Shown: positions 25,671 through 34,485, counted from the stretch's first letter. The stretch is DNA of 64,000 bases from Streptomyces bauhiniae (GCF_004784475.1 NZ_SRRT01000002.1:434001-498000); one strand, 5' to 3'. Numbers and translations: made by a program. The notes: generated by a model not told the origin, from the letters alone.

Positions 25671-26591
25671 ATGAAGGCAGTCACCGTCGCCGCCTCAGGC
25701 GCCGCACCCAGGGTGAGCGAGCAGCCGGAGCCCAAGGTCGGGCCGGACTCCGTCCTGGTCCGTGTCAGGACCGCCGGGGTGAACCCGGTGGACTGGAAAG
25801 TCGCGGCAGGCCGCCTCGACCCGATCCTGTACGTCTACCTGCCGTTGATTCCCGGCTGGGACGTGGCGGGGGTCGTGGAGAAGGTCGGCCCTGCCGTGAC
25901 GGAGTTCGCGCCCGGGGACGAGGTGATCGCCTACGCCCGGACGGACACCGCGCAGCACGGTACGTACGCCGAACTGGTGCCGGCGCCCGTCCGTTCGGTG
26001 GCCCGCAAGCCCGCCTCTCTCACCTGGGGGCAGGCGGGCGGACTCCCACTGGCCGGGCTGACCGCCCTCCAGTCGCTGCAGGCCGCCGAGGTCACGAAGG
26101 GCGACACCGTCCTGGTGAACAACGCGGCGGGCGGCGTCGGTACCTTCGCCGTCCAGATCGCGGTGGCCGAGGGGGCCCGCGTGATCGGCACCGCGAGCGA
26201 GGCCAAGGCGGACTTCCTGCGCTCGCTGGGGGCAGAGCACGTGGCCTACGGAGAAGGGCTCGTCCAGCGGGTGCGCGCCCTGGCCCCCGAAGGCGTGGAC
26301 GCGTCCCTCGACTTCTACGGGGGCGAGGCGACCACCGCGTCCCTGGAGGTGACCAAGTCGCCCTCCCGTGTCGTGTCGATCGCCGACCCCGCCATCCGGG
26401 AGAAGGGCGGCATCTACGTCTTCGCCCGCCCCGACCACGCCGGCCTGACCAAGCTGGGCGACCTCGCGGACGCCGGGAAGCTGACGGTCCACGTCGAGCG
26501 GGAACTGCCGCTGGCCGAGGTCGCCGAGGCATGGCGGCTCAGCCAGGAGGGACACGCGACGGGGAAGATCGTCCTCCGGGTCTCCTCCTGA
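25671..26591 (+). CDS. NADP-dependent quinone/zinc-free alcohol oxidoreductase (MDR)
   Basis: A 306-residue medium-chain reductase: MKAVTVAASGAAPRVSEQPEP start, TAGVNPVDWKVAAGRLD, LIPGWDVAGVVEKVGPAV, and cofactor motif VLVNNAAGGVGTFAVQIAVAEGA. No zinc ligands. Similar proteins reduce quinones or alpha,beta-unsaturated ketones. GGAGG precedes the ATG. It follows the formate dehydrogenase on the same strand after 70 bases, so formate-derived NADPH could feed it; this is inference from position only. Confidence 0.87.
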   Translation: MKAVTVAASGAAPRVSEQPEPKVGPDSVLVRVRTAGVNPVDWKVAAGRLDPILYVYLPLIPGWDVAGVVEKVGPAVTEFAPGDEVIAYARTDTAQHGTYAELVPAPVRSVARKPASLTWGQAGGLPLAGLTALQSLQAAEVTKGDTVLVNNAAGGVGTFAVQIAVAEGARVIGTASEAKADFLRSLGAEHVAYGEGLVQRVRALAPEGVDASLDFYGGEATTASLEVTKSPSRVVSIADPAIREKGGIYVFARPDHAGLTKLGDLADAGKLTVHVERELPLAEVAEAWRLSQEGHATGKIVLRVSS

Positions 26592-26983
26592 CGCAGGGTG
26601 CGGTCGGCCGGTGCGCGCGTTCACCGAGCCGGCAGCACCACGCCGGTCAGCTATTACCGAGAGGCTGTGCGCGACGATCACGGGGCCCCTGACCAGCGAG
26701 CCGACGGGGATACGCCGGCCTCGGGGCCGGTGACGAGGACGCAGAGACCGTCTGCGCTGCCCACGCTGGTCGCCGGGATCGGGCGGGCACCATCGATATT
26801 CGGCGCCGGAGATCATTAGTCGTACGGTCGTCCGAGTAACGTAGGGATGACGTCAATCCGGCGCAATAGCCCGGGCACCACCATTCCAAGCTGACTCACA
26901 AGCCTTGTTGGCGAGACCGTCGATAGCTATTCTGCAGCGGTCCGGACTAAGTCGTACAGCCGACCAACTTTGGGGATGCGTAC
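26592..26983 (+). promoter_or_regulatory. Promoter and two operator-like sites upstream of amine oxidase
   Basis: In this gene-free stretch the plus strand has TTGTTG (26905-26910), a 17-base spacer, and TATTCT (26928-26933). Two related dyad sites flank it: 26815-26838 (TTAGTCG...CGAGTAA, upstream) and 26947-26966, just after the expected transcription start. The downstream site matches a site before the TetR gene at 30737-30756 in 17 of 20 positions (opposite orientation). Nothing else recognisable lies in 26592-26810. Confidence 0.6.
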
Positions 26984-28336
26984 ATGACGAACTTCGACGT
27001 CGTGGTGATCGGGGCCGGTCTCGCGGGGCTCACCGCCGCCAGGGAGGTCCGTGCCGCAGGGCGCAGCGTGGTGGTGCTGGAGGCCCGGGACCGCGTGGCA
27101 GGCCGCAACTTCGGCGGCAATCTGGCGGACGGCACACCCGTCGAGATGGGCGGTCAGTGGATAGGCAGGACGCAGACCGAGGTCCTGAAGCTGGTCGACG
27201 AGCTGGGTCTCAAGACGTTCCCCACCTACGCCGACGGCGCGGCCGTGACGTTGTACAACGGCGTGCTGACCCGGTACGCCGATCCGAGCTTCGGTCTCTC
27301 CGACGAGGGCGCGATGGAGGTCGGGCGGCTGCAGCAGGAGCTCGAGGCGCTCGCCGACACCGTCTCGCTCTCCGCGCCGTGGGCCTCGCCGTCCGCGCTG
27401 GAACTCGACCGGCAGACCCTGGGCGAATGGCTGCGCGCCAACAGCGCGAAGGACGAGGCCATGGCCTTCTGGGGCGCGATCGTCCCCGCGCTGTTCTCCG
27501 CCGAACCGACGGAGATGTCGCTGCTGCACTTCCTCTTCTACATCAAGTCCGGCGGCATGCTGGACAACTTGGTCTCCACCACCGGCGGAGCGCAGGAGCT
27601 GCGGGTCGTCGGCGGGGCCCACCGGATCTCCGAGCGGCTGGCCGAGGAACTGGGCGAGACCGTCCGGCTGAACTGCCCGGTCAGGAAGATCTCCCACGAC
27701 GACAGCGGAGTACGGGTCGGCTTCGACGGCGGCGAGGTCACCGCCCGTCGAGTCGTCGTGGCGATCCCGCCCGCGCTCGCCGGACGGCTCGCCTACGAGC
27801 CGGCGCTGCCCGGCGCCCGCGACGGCCTCACCCAGCAGATGCCGATGGGTTCGGTCATCAAGGTGCAGGTCGCGTATCCGACGCCGTTCTGGCGGGACGC
27901 GGGGCTGAGCGGCTTCGGGTTCAGCCTGGACGACGAGCTGAGCGTCACCATGGACAACTCGCCGCCGGACGGCGCGTGCGGTGTCGTCGTGGGCTTCTTC
28001 GAGGGCGCCCATGCCCGCAGCGCCGCCGGCCTGTCGCCGCAGGAGCGCCGCGCCTCGGCGGTGGCCACGCTGGTGAAGATGTTCGGGCCCGAGGCCCGGA
28101 ACCCGGTCGACTACGCCGAGCAGAACTGGATGGAGGAGGAATACACCCGCGGCTGTTACGGCGGCCGGCTGGGGGCCGGTGTGTGGACGCAGTACGGTGC
28201 CGCGCTCGCCGAGCCGGTCGGGCGCGTCCACTGGGCCGGCGCGGAGACCTCCGACGTGTGGAACGGCTACATGGACGGGGCCGTCCGCTCCGGCCACCGG
28301 GCCGCCGCCGAGGTGCTCGGCCGTCTGGAAGCGTGA
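26984..28336 (+). CDS. Flavin monoamine oxidase family protein
   Basis: A 450-residue FAD amine oxidase. Seen: N-terminal VVVIGAGLAGLTAAREV...VVVLEARDRVAGRN (FAD-binding), EMGGQWIGRTQTE, GGAHRISERLAEELG, and C-terminal VHWAGAETSDVWNGYMDGAVRSGHRAA, where the flavin is capped. It oxidises a primary amine to an aldehyde with H2O2 and ammonia; putrescine- or tyramine-oxidase-like, no signal peptide. GGGGA precedes the ATG. The stop overlaps the GTG of an aldehyde dehydrogenase (GTGA), which would take the aldehyde product onward. Confidence 0.9.
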   Translation: MTNFDVVVIGAGLAGLTAAREVRAAGRSVVVLEARDRVAGRNFGGNLADGTPVEMGGQWIGRTQTEVLKLVDELGLKTFPTYADGAAVTLYNGVLTRYADPSFGLSDEGAMEVGRLQQELEALADTVSLSAPWASPSALELDRQTLGEWLRANSAKDEAMAFWGAIVPALFSAEPTEMSLLHFLFYIKSGGMLDNLVSTTGGAQELRVVGGAHRISERLAEELGETVRLNCPVRKISHDDSGVRVGFDGGEVTARRVVVAIPPALAGRLAYEPALPGARDGLTQQMPMGSVIKVQVAYPTPFWRDAGLSGFGFSLDDELSVTMDNSPPDGACGVVVGFFEGAHARSAAGLSPQERRASAVATLVKMFGPEARNPVDYAEQNWMEEEYTRGCYGGRLGAGVWTQYGAALAEPVGRVHWAGAETSDVWNGYMDGAVRSGHRAAAEVLGRLEA

Positions 28337-30051
28337 GTACCTCCATGAACACTGTGCATGACGAGTCCACGTCGCTCGACACGCTGGTCGAGGAGCTCCG
28401 CCGCGGCGAGGAGACCTGGGCCGCGATGTCCCTGTCCGCGCGCCGCGACCTGCTCACGGCGCTGTCGGAAGCGGTACGGGAACACGCCCGGGAGTGGGTC
28501 GACGCCGCCTGCGCCATCAAGCGGCTGGACCCCGGCTCCCACCTGGCCGGCGAGGAGTGGATCAGCGGGCCCTACGCCCTGCTGGGCGGCATCGGAGCCC
28601 TCTCCGAGACGCTCGCCGCGCTCGAGGCCGGGCGCAGTCCGCTCGACGGCACCCGCCTCTCGAAGGCTCCCGGCAACCGTGTCGCGGTCCAGGTACTCCC
28701 CCACAACCTCTTCGACCGGCTTCTGCTCAACGGATTCCGCGCCGAGGTGTGGACCGAGCCGGGCGTGACGGCCGAGCGGCTCAGGGAGACCGCGGGTCTC
28801 GGCCAGCGGACGCCGAGGGAAACCGGGGGCGTCGGTCTCGTCCTCGGCGCGGGCAACATCCTCTCGATCGCACCGCTGGACACCCTCTACGAACTCTTCG
28901 CCCACAACCGGGTCGTCCTGCTCAAGCTGAACCCGGTCACGGACCCGCTGTTGCCGGTGCTGACCAAGGTGTTCGCCCGGTTCGTCGAGCTGGGTCTCGT
29001 ACGGATCGTCACCGGTGGCGTCGAGCTGGGGTCGGCGGCGGTCGCACACCCGGGCATCGCGCACGTGCACATCACCGGCAGCGTCACGTCCCACGACGCC
29101 ATCGTGTTCGGCCCCGGCGAGGAGGGCCGGGAACGGCAGGCCCGCGACGAGGCACGGCTGGACAAGCCGATCAGCAGCGAACTGGGCGGCGTCTCACCGA
29201 CGATCGTGGTTCCCGGGAAGTGGTCGAAGCGCGACCTCGCCTTCCAGGCGGAGCACATCGTGACCCAGAAGCTCCACAACAACGGGTACAACTGCATCGC
29301 GTCGCAGGTGCTCGTGCTGAGCGAAGACTGGCCGCAGAAGGACGAGTTCCTCCTGGCCCTGCGCGGGGCGTTCGCCGCCGCGACCGCGCGGCCCGCCTAC
29401 TACCCCGGCAGCGACGACCGGTGCCGGGCCGCCGTGAACGACCACCCCGGCACCGCCGAACAGATCGCGGACGGCTCTCGCGTACTTCTGACGGTCCCCG
29501 CCGACGGGGACATCGCCTTCACCGAGGAGTACTTCGCCCCCGTCCTGGCCGTCACCGCTCTCCCGGGCCAGGGGCAGGAGTTCCTCGAGCGCGCCGCGGC
29601 CTTCGTCAACGAACGGCTCTCGGGGACCCTGGGCGCGAACGTCGTGGCGCACCCCCGGACCATCCGGGGACTGGGAGACGGCTTCACCCGTTTCGTCGCC
29701 CGCCTGCGCTACGGCACGGTCGCCGTCAACGCGTGGACCGGGGTCGGCTACCTGACGGCCCGCGCCACCTGGGGCGCGTTCCCCGGTCACACCCTTCAGG
29801 ACGCACAGAGCGGCATCGGGATCGTCCACAACGGACTCCTCCTCGGCGGAACCGAACGGACCGTCGTGCGTGGGCCGTTCCGGCCCTTTCCGCGTTCGGT
29901 GCTCACCGGCCGGTTCACCCTGTCGCCTCGGCCTCCGTGGTTCGTCACCAACCGCACCGCTGCCGTCACAGGAAGCCGGCTCACCGCCTTCGCGGGCCGC
30001 CCCGGCTGGGCGAAGCTGCCCGGCATCTTCGCCTCCGCGCTGCGTGGCTGA
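28333..30051 (+). CDS. Aldehyde dehydrogenase family protein, long form
   Basis: A 572-residue ALDH-fold protein, longer than the usual 490-500. Seen: GVGLVLGAGNILSIAPLDTLYELFAHNRVVLLKLNP (cofactor entry), HITGSVTSHDAIVFG, SSELGGVSPTIVVPG (Glu) and NNGYNCIASQVLVLSEDW (Cys of the nucleophile position), then a 100-residue C-terminal part including WTGVGYLTARATWGAFPGH. GTG 28333 overlaps the amine-oxidase stop; ATG 28345 is an alternative with poorer context. Coupling to the oxidase suggests it converts the amino-aldehyde to an acid. The family is divergent, and the coenzyme (CoA-dependent or not) is uncertain. Confidence 0.85.
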   Translation: MSTSMNTVHDESTSLDTLVEELRRGEETWAAMSLSARRDLLTALSEAVREHAREWVDAACAIKRLDPGSHLAGEEWISGPYALLGGIGALSETLAALEAGRSPLDGTRLSKAPGNRVAVQVLPHNLFDRLLLNGFRAEVWTEPGVTAERLRETAGLGQRTPRETGGVGLVLGAGNILSIAPLDTLYELFAHNRVVLLKLNPVTDPLLPVLTKVFARFVELGLVRIVTGGVELGSAAVAHPGIAHVHITGSVTSHDAIVFGPGEEGRERQARDEARLDKPISSELGGVSPTIVVPGKWSKRDLAFQAEHIVTQKLHNNGYNCIASQVLVLSEDWPQKDEFLLALRGAFAAATARPAYYPGSDDRCRAAVNDHPGTAEQIADGSRVLLTVPADGDIAFTEEYFAPVLAVTALPGQGQEFLERAAAFVNERLSGTLGANVVAHPRTIRGLGDGFTRFVARLRYGTVAVNAWTGVGYLTARATWGAFPGHTLQDAQSGIGIVHNGLLLGGTERTVVRGPFRPFPRSVLTGRFTLSPRPPWFVTNRTAAVTGSRLTAFAGRPGWAKLPGIFASALRG

Positions 30052-30138
30052 GCCGACGAGACCAGGGCGCCGAGCTGCGGCACCGCGACCTGGGCCCTGC
30101 TGGCGCGAGCTGCGTCGACGCCGTCCGCGGAGCGCTGT

Positions 30139-30702
30139 TCAGATGCTCAGGGTGGCCCAGACGGCGTCGAGCAGCCAGGTGCGCCGTTCCGGGGTCCAGG
30201 CTTGGCCGGCGTCGAACCCGGAGACGACGATCCCGTCCACGAACAAGCTGATCAGATCCGTCTCCCTCGCGGGGTCGGCCGATCCCGCCTCACGGAGCAG
30301 TTCCTCGATCTGTCGGGTCCACCACCGGTTGAACCGGTCGAGTTCCTCTCTCAGGGTCGGCTGCCCGGCCGCGCTCAGGACGAGGGCGAGCCAGAACCGA
30401 TGAGTGCGTTCGCTGGGGCTCAGCACCGCCCACTCCACCACCGCGCGCAGGGCAGCCCTGCCGTCGAGATCGCGAGCCGCCGCTTCGGCTTCGGCGCGGC
30501 GGCTGTCGAGTTCCCTCCGAACGGCGTTGCAGAGCAGCTCTTCCCTGCTGCCCACGTAGTGGGTCACGACCGATGTCGAGGCTCCGACCCGCTTGGCGAC
30601 GGCACGGATCGTCACAGCGTCGAAGCCCGCGTCGGCGGCGATGGCGATCACGGCGTCCTCGACGGCCGCGAGTCTGACGGCATGATCTACCTGTCGGGGC
30701 AT
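30139..30702 (-). CDS. TetR family transcriptional regulator
   Basis: A 187-residue TetR protein: HTH AVEDAVIAIAADAGFDAVTIRAVAKRVGASTSVVTHYVGSREELL, then a C-terminal ligand domain. It is convergent with the amine oxidase/ALDH operon (87 bases between stops). The ATG has no Shine-Dalgarno; TATGCT lies six bases before it. The sequence at 30737-30756 upstream matches the operator-like site in the amine-oxidase promoter, so this is the likely repressor of that operon and of itself. Confidence 0.9.
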   Translation of the reverse strand: MPRQVDHAVRLAAVEDAVIAIAADAGFDAVTIRAVAKRVGASTSVVTHYVGSREELLCNAVRRELDSRRAEAEAAARDLDGRAALRAVVEWAVLSPSERTHRFWLALVLSAAGQPTLREELDRFNRWWTRQIEELLREAGSADPARETDLISLFVDGIVVSGFDAGQAWTPERRTWLLDAVWATLSI

Positions 30703-30714
30703 GCGGTCAGCATA
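30700..30714 (-). promoter_or_regulatory. Leaderless promoter of TetR gene
   Basis: On the minus strand TATGCT (30714-30709) is followed by six bases and the ATG (30702-30700). No ribosome-binding site is present. Confidence 0.55.
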
Positions 30715-30736
30715 ACCGGCTTGTCCGGTCGGCAAC

Positions 30737-30756
30737 TGGTCGGTCGTCCGACTTAG
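30737..30756. promoter_or_regulatory. Predicted TetR operator (autoregulatory site)
   Basis: TGGTCGGTCGTCCGACTTAG contains the perfect dyad GTCGG-TCGT-CCGAC. The inverted copy at 26947-26966 reads TGGTCGGCTGTACGACTTAG on the minus strand, identical in 17 of 20 positions. The site lies about 35 bases before the TetR ATG, in the -35 region. Confidence 0.6.
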
Positions 30757-30793
30757 AGAGCCACATCCATCCGTGAGCAATGGCGCTGATTCG

Positions 30794-31426
30794 TCAGACG
30801 GAGCGGACCGGCCGGCCGGCCGCGACGGGCCGGGGGTCCGCGAGCAGGACGACCATGTCGAGCGCGTGCTTGAGGTCGCGGCGCGCACGGTCGGCATCGG
30901 GATTCGCGACGTACTGCAGGATGAGCCCGTCCACGAGGGCCAGAGTGAGGCGGCCGAGGGCGTCGAACCCGATGGCGCACCGCTCCCCCGCGGCTTGCGC
31001 CGCCTGCTCGGAGAACTCGGTGACGAGGGAGACGTACCGCTCGTACTGCGTCCGGGCCAGACCGGCGGTCCCCTCCGCGCGCAAGGAGTACGTGGTCAGC
31101 TCGTACTGCATGATCTGAAGGCCGATGCCGCCTTCCACCAGCCTGCTCCAGAAGGTGGTGATGCCCTGCCTGAAGGCGTGCTCCACCCCCCGGTCGAGCG
31201 CCATGTCGGCGCGCAGCGCGGACGAGATGTCCTGAATGACTTTGGCCATGACCGCGCGGAGCAACTGGTCTTTGGCCGGGAAGACGTAGTGCAGCGTGCC
31301 CAGAGGAATGCCCGCCTCGGTCGCGACGGCCCGCAGGGTCATGGCCGGCACGCCCACGGAACTCAGTACTCGCACGGCCGCCGCGACGATCTGCTCCTCG
31401 CGTTCCGCTGCCCTGACGTAGGTCAC
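30794..31426 (-). CDS. TetR family transcriptional regulator
   Basis: A 210-residue TetR protein: YVRAAEREEQIVAAAVRVLSSVGVPAMTLRAVATEAGIPLGTLHYVFPAKDQLLRAVM is the HTH, followed by a ligand domain with LVDGLILQYVANPD near the end. GTG 31426 was chosen, with GAGGAG ten bases upstream; GTG 31435 is possible but overlaps the Shine-Dalgarno. It lies downstream of, and on the same strand as, the second amine oxidase (200-base gap), its likely target. Confidence 0.88.
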   Translation of the reverse strand: MTYVRAAEREEQIVAAAVRVLSSVGVPAMTLRAVATEAGIPLGTLHYVFPAKDQLLRAVMAKVIQDISSALRADMALDRGVEHAFRQGITTFWSRLVEGGIGLQIMQYELTTYSLRAEGTAGLARTQYERYVSLVTEFSEQAAQAAGERCAIGFDALGRLTLALVDGLILQYVANPDADRARRDLKHALDMVVLLADPRPVAAGRPVRSV

Positions 31427-31626
31427 CTGCTCCACTCCTCGGTCGGTTCGTCGAGTTTCGCACACCTTCCGCGCACGACGCCGGGCTTGCCCGCGTCGGG
31501 AGTCGGGCGCGCGACCGACATGGCTCCGTAGGGGGAGGGGGCACGGGACGAGCGCGGCGCTCCGCGTGCCGCACCCGTACCGCTGTTCGCCCGACGGCCG
31601 AGAGCCGCCCTTGGCGGTCCGTCCGG

Positions 31627-32922
31627 TCACAGAGCCGCCAGCACCTCCTCGGCGACGCGTTCCCCGGAGAGCGCCGCCCCTTCGAAGTACCCGCTGTACC
31701 GGGAGGAGGTCTCCGTACCGGCCCAGTGGACACGACCGACCGGCTGCGCGCCGGCCTTCCGGATGCTCTCGAGAGAGCCGGGACGGGGCCAGGCCATGTA
31801 ACCGCCCAGCACGTACTCGTCCTGGTGCCAGGACTTCTCGTGGAAGCTCATCGGATGACGGGCCGGCTCACCGAAATGCCGGGCCAGTTCGGCCAGGACC
31901 GCGGCACGGCGCGCCTCCTCGGTCAGGGCGTCCAGGTCGCGGGCACCCTGACCCGGCACCAGAACACACAGGTGCCCCCGGCCGCCGGGCGGCGACACGT
32001 CGAAGGCGGAAGGGACCGGTCCGTCCAGGGCGAAGAGCTCGCCGCTGTATCCGTCAGCCCGCCAGAACGGCGTGTCGTAAACGATGACGGCCTTGTAGAC
32101 CGTGCCCATGAACGTGTCCCTCTGCACCAGCTCACGCGACTCGGGGAGTGCGGGCCGATGGACTATCGCCTTCGCCGCAGGAGGCGCGGTCGTGACGATG
32201 ACCCGGCGGGCGTACGTCTCTGTGTCCGGGGTCTTCACCAGCACACAGCCTCCATCGCGGGCGATGGCGACCACCGGCTGGTCCAGCCGGATCACCGGCG
32301 CGAGCTCGGCGGCGATCGCCTCGGCGAGGCCACCGGCCCCTCCGGTCAGCAGGGCCTCCTGGGCTCCCCCTTCGACACCGAACATCTCGCGGAGACCTCC
32401 GGCGCTCCTGATCCCCTCGGCCACGGCCCGGACGGAGATCAACTCTGGGTCGGTGGCGGTGACTTCACCCATCACCACTTCCAGGAGCCGACGCGCCCGC
32501 CGGGGTTCGACCTTCTCGAGCCACGTGGCGAGGGTCTGGTCGTCACGGGCGCCCAGCCCGAACCGCTCCGCCGCAGCGAGCCGCATGAACGCGGCACCGA
32601 CGGCGACACCGGTCGCCGAGAACAACGACACGTCACGGCCCCGGTGACGGATCAGGGTCTTGCCGTCGGTGTGCGTGGGAAACAGCGAGACCCCGAACTC
32701 CTCCGCCAGGGCGCGCATCCTCACATGATCGTGTCCGATCCACTGACCCCCGAGATCCACGGCCGTACCGGCCGCCGAGGTCACCGTCATCGCCCGGCCC
32801 CCGACCCGTCCGGCCGCTTCGAGCACCCGAACCGTGAGCCCGCTGTCCAGCAAGTTGCGGGCTGCGACGAGGCCCGCATATCCCGCGCCGACTACGACGA
32901 CATCCACATCGACATCACTCAT
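31627..32922 (-). CDS. Flavin monoamine oxidase family protein (second copy)
   Basis: A 431-residue FAD amine oxidase: VDVVVVGAGYAGLVAARNLLDSG, VRVLEAAGRVGGRAM, VDLGGQWIGHDHVRM, and C-terminal GRVHWAGTETSSRYSGYFEGAALSGERVAEEVL. It is related to but clearly distinct from the copy at 26984 (different length and active-site neighbours), so the two probably act on different amines. AGAAGGGGA precedes ATG 32922. A dyad at 32950-32965 sits at the promoter position. Confidence 0.9.
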   Translation of the reverse strand: MSDVDVDVVVVGAGYAGLVAARNLLDSGLTVRVLEAAGRVGGRAMTVTSAAGTAVDLGGQWIGHDHVRMRALAEEFGVSLFPTHTDGKTLIRHRGRDVSLFSATGVAVGAAFMRLAAAERFGLGARDDQTLATWLEKVEPRRARRLLEVVMGEVTATDPELISVRAVAEGIRSAGGLREMFGVEGGAQEALLTGGAGGLAEAIAAELAPVIRLDQPVVAIARDGGCVLVKTPDTETYARRVIVTTAPPAAKAIVHRPALPESRELVQRDTFMGTVYKAVIVYDTPFWRADGYSGELFALDGPVPSAFDVSPPGGRGHLCVLVPGQGARDLDALTEEARRAAVLAELARHFGEPARHPMSFHEKSWHQDEYVLGGYMAWPRPGSLESIRKAGAQPVGRVHWAGTETSSRYSGYFEGAALSGERVAEEVLAAL

Positions 32923-32949
32923 GACCGTCCCCTTCTGCAACAGGCGTTG

Positions 32950-32965
32950 TGTAACTAGTGTTGCA
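32950..32965. promoter_or_regulatory. Dyad operator candidate before second amine oxidase
   Basis: TGTAACTAGTGTTGCA is a near-perfect dyad (TGTAAC / GTTGCA, five of six paired) 28 bases before the amine-oxidase ATG. It overlaps the stop of the small upstream frame. It does not resemble the operator of the other TetR gene, so it would serve the TetR at 30794. Confidence 0.45.
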
Positions 32966-33146
32966 CGAGTCGCTCACCTTCGTACCGACGGAAGAACGCC
33001 TCCAGCTTCGGCGTGAGGAGATCTTCCAGATATTCGACGGTCTTGGGGTAGGCGAACTTCAGGAGGGAGCGGAGCATGAACTTGGGCGGCTTCTTCATAG
33101 CGCGGGGCATTGAAATGCTCGAACCGGTGAACTGCTTGGAGGACAT
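32955..33146 (-). CDS. Small hypothetical protein
   Basis: A 63-residue basic protein (MSSKQFTGSSISMPRAMKKPPKFM..., ending EAFFRRYEGERLVQH) with a good Shine-Dalgarno (AGGAAA, 7 bases from ATG). No family is recognised. The central LLKFAYPKTVEYLEDLLTPKLEAFFRRYEG is predicted helical. It lies between a decayed TetR/UvrA frame and the amine oxidase on the same strand; it may be real, or a leftover of a larger gene. Confidence 0.4.
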   Translation of the reverse strand: MSSKQFTGSSISMPRAMKKPPKFMLRSLLKFAYPKTVEYLEDLLTPKLEAFFRRYEGERLVQH

Positions 33147-33149
33147 TCA

Positions 33150-33350
33150 GGTTTCCTGTCGTCGCATCCCGCGCACCAGCGCGCGGATGGTGTTGGTTTC
33201 AGCTCCTTGACCAGGTCTTCGAATACTCCTTCCCACATCTGATGGAGCAGCCGGCGCTTGCCGGGGAAGAAGGAATAGATGGTCGCCGGAGACGAACAGA
33301 TCGCGAGCCGCCCGAAGGATCACCTCCCGGCTTTCTTCGGCCTTTACGGC
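33150..33350 (-). pseudogene. TetR family regulator, N-terminal remnant with deletion and frameshift
   Basis: On the minus strand EESREVILRAARDLFV is the first TetR helix; after a short deletion the next frame gives TIYSFFPGKRRLLHQMWEGVFEDLVKEL, the end of the HTH (Y.FFPGKRRLL) and first ligand-domain helix. The HTH recognition helix is missing between them, and the rest of the protein is absent. Confidence 0.6.
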
Positions 33351-33394
33351 GCCGACGAACGCGTTCGGTAGCGTCAAGCGCGGTCGCCCAGCCC

Positions 33395-33965
33395 TCGATC
33401 CGGCGTGGCCGTCAAGCGGAGCGTCGCAGCGTCGCCGGCCGAGGTCGATGACGTGGTCGGACGCGGCGACGACGCGCATGTCCAGCTCGACCATCACGAC
33501 GGTGTTGCCCGCGTCGACGAGGGTCTGCAGATGCGTGACGAGACGGTCGGCGTCGGCGCAGTGCAGTCCCGAGGTCGGCTCGTCGAGGACGTAGAAGGTG
33601 TCTCCGCGCTGGGCCTCGCCGCCGGACAGCTCGGTGGCGGGCTGCCCGAGTCGCAGGTAGCCGAGCCCCACGTCGATCAGCGCGGACAGGGACCGCATGA
33701 TCTCTTCCTCACCGTCGAAGAACGCGTGGGCGTCCTCGACGCTCATCGAGAGGATCTGGGCGATGTTCCGGTCACGCCAGGTGATCTCCAGGGTGCTGGC
33801 CTTGTAGCGGGTGCCGTGGCAGTCCGGGCACTCGGTGTACACCGAGGGCAGGAAGAGGAGTTCGGCCATCACCGAGCCCTCGCCCTCGCAGGTCGCGCAG
33901 CGGCCGCTGGTGACGTTGAAGGACGCCGTGAAGCCTCGGGCGGATCGGCGTTCTCCACCCGTCAC
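33395..33965 (-). pseudogene. UvrA-like ABC protein, C-terminal remnant
   Basis: The frame has the second zinc-finger half (TSGRCATCEGEGSV...YTECPDCHGTRY), the signature LRLGQPATELSGGEAQR and Walker B FYVLDEPTSGLH, then VMVELDMRVVAASDHVIDLG. It resembles the shorter UvrA-like drug-resistance/UvrA2 proteins. The N-terminal half is missing, about ten residues after the signature (normally IKLATELQR-like) are deleted, and after DLG it runs in frame into the TetR remnant. The whole open frame (33147-33965, 272 residues) is thus an accidental fusion. Confidence 0.7.
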
Positions 33966-34485
33966 GCCCCGCGAGGCGACGAGATCGACTACTGGCGTCA
34001 GGCCAGGCGGGAAGCGTACGTGTCGGTCAGGACGGACCCGGTCGGCAGCGCGTTCGGAGGCGACATCAGGCTGGGGCAGTACGCGGATTTCCGGCTGTCC
34101 ACCAAGCGGGCCCGGCCCGAGGAAGTCAGGCGCTCGGCCGGCGACATCGTCACTGCGCCGCGCCGAGGCGCTGGCCTACATGCGCACGCACATGGCGGAC
34201 CCCGATCTGGACGCCGAGGGCATCGCCGCGGGCCTGCACCTCTCCCGTCGCACCCTGTTCCGCCTCTTCGAGGGGGCGGGTGAGTCCGTCATGGCACGCC
34301 TGCGCTCCCTGCGGCTGGAGCGCGCCCGGCTGATGCTGCGGACGCAGCCGGGCGCGCAGATCTCCGCGATCGCGCTGGAGACGGGCTTCTCCAGCGCGGT
34401 GCAGTTCTACCGCGCCTTCCGCACGGTCACCGGCATGACCCCCAGCGAATACCGGGAGGCCGGCGTCGCGGGAGGACCGACCTGA
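33966..34485 (+). pseudogene. AraC family regulator, frameshifted and internally deleted
   Basis: One plus-strand frame gives GDEIDYWRQARREAYVSVRTD and on to RRSAGDIV (to about 34152), the start of an AraC-type N-terminal ligand domain. A second frame then gives RAEALAYMRTHMADPDLDAEGIAAGLHLSRRTLFRLFEGAG and ISAIALETGFSSAVQFYRAFRTVTGMTPSEYRE, the complete two-HTH AraC DNA-binding domain, ending at 34485. The middle of the ligand domain is missing and the frames are shifted. The DNA-binding half might still be made alone. Confidence 0.7.

Noticed and set aside
30052..30138. Possible short gene between the ALDH and TetR genes
   Set aside because: Only 87 bases between convergent stops with no start and ribosome site; treated as a spacer.
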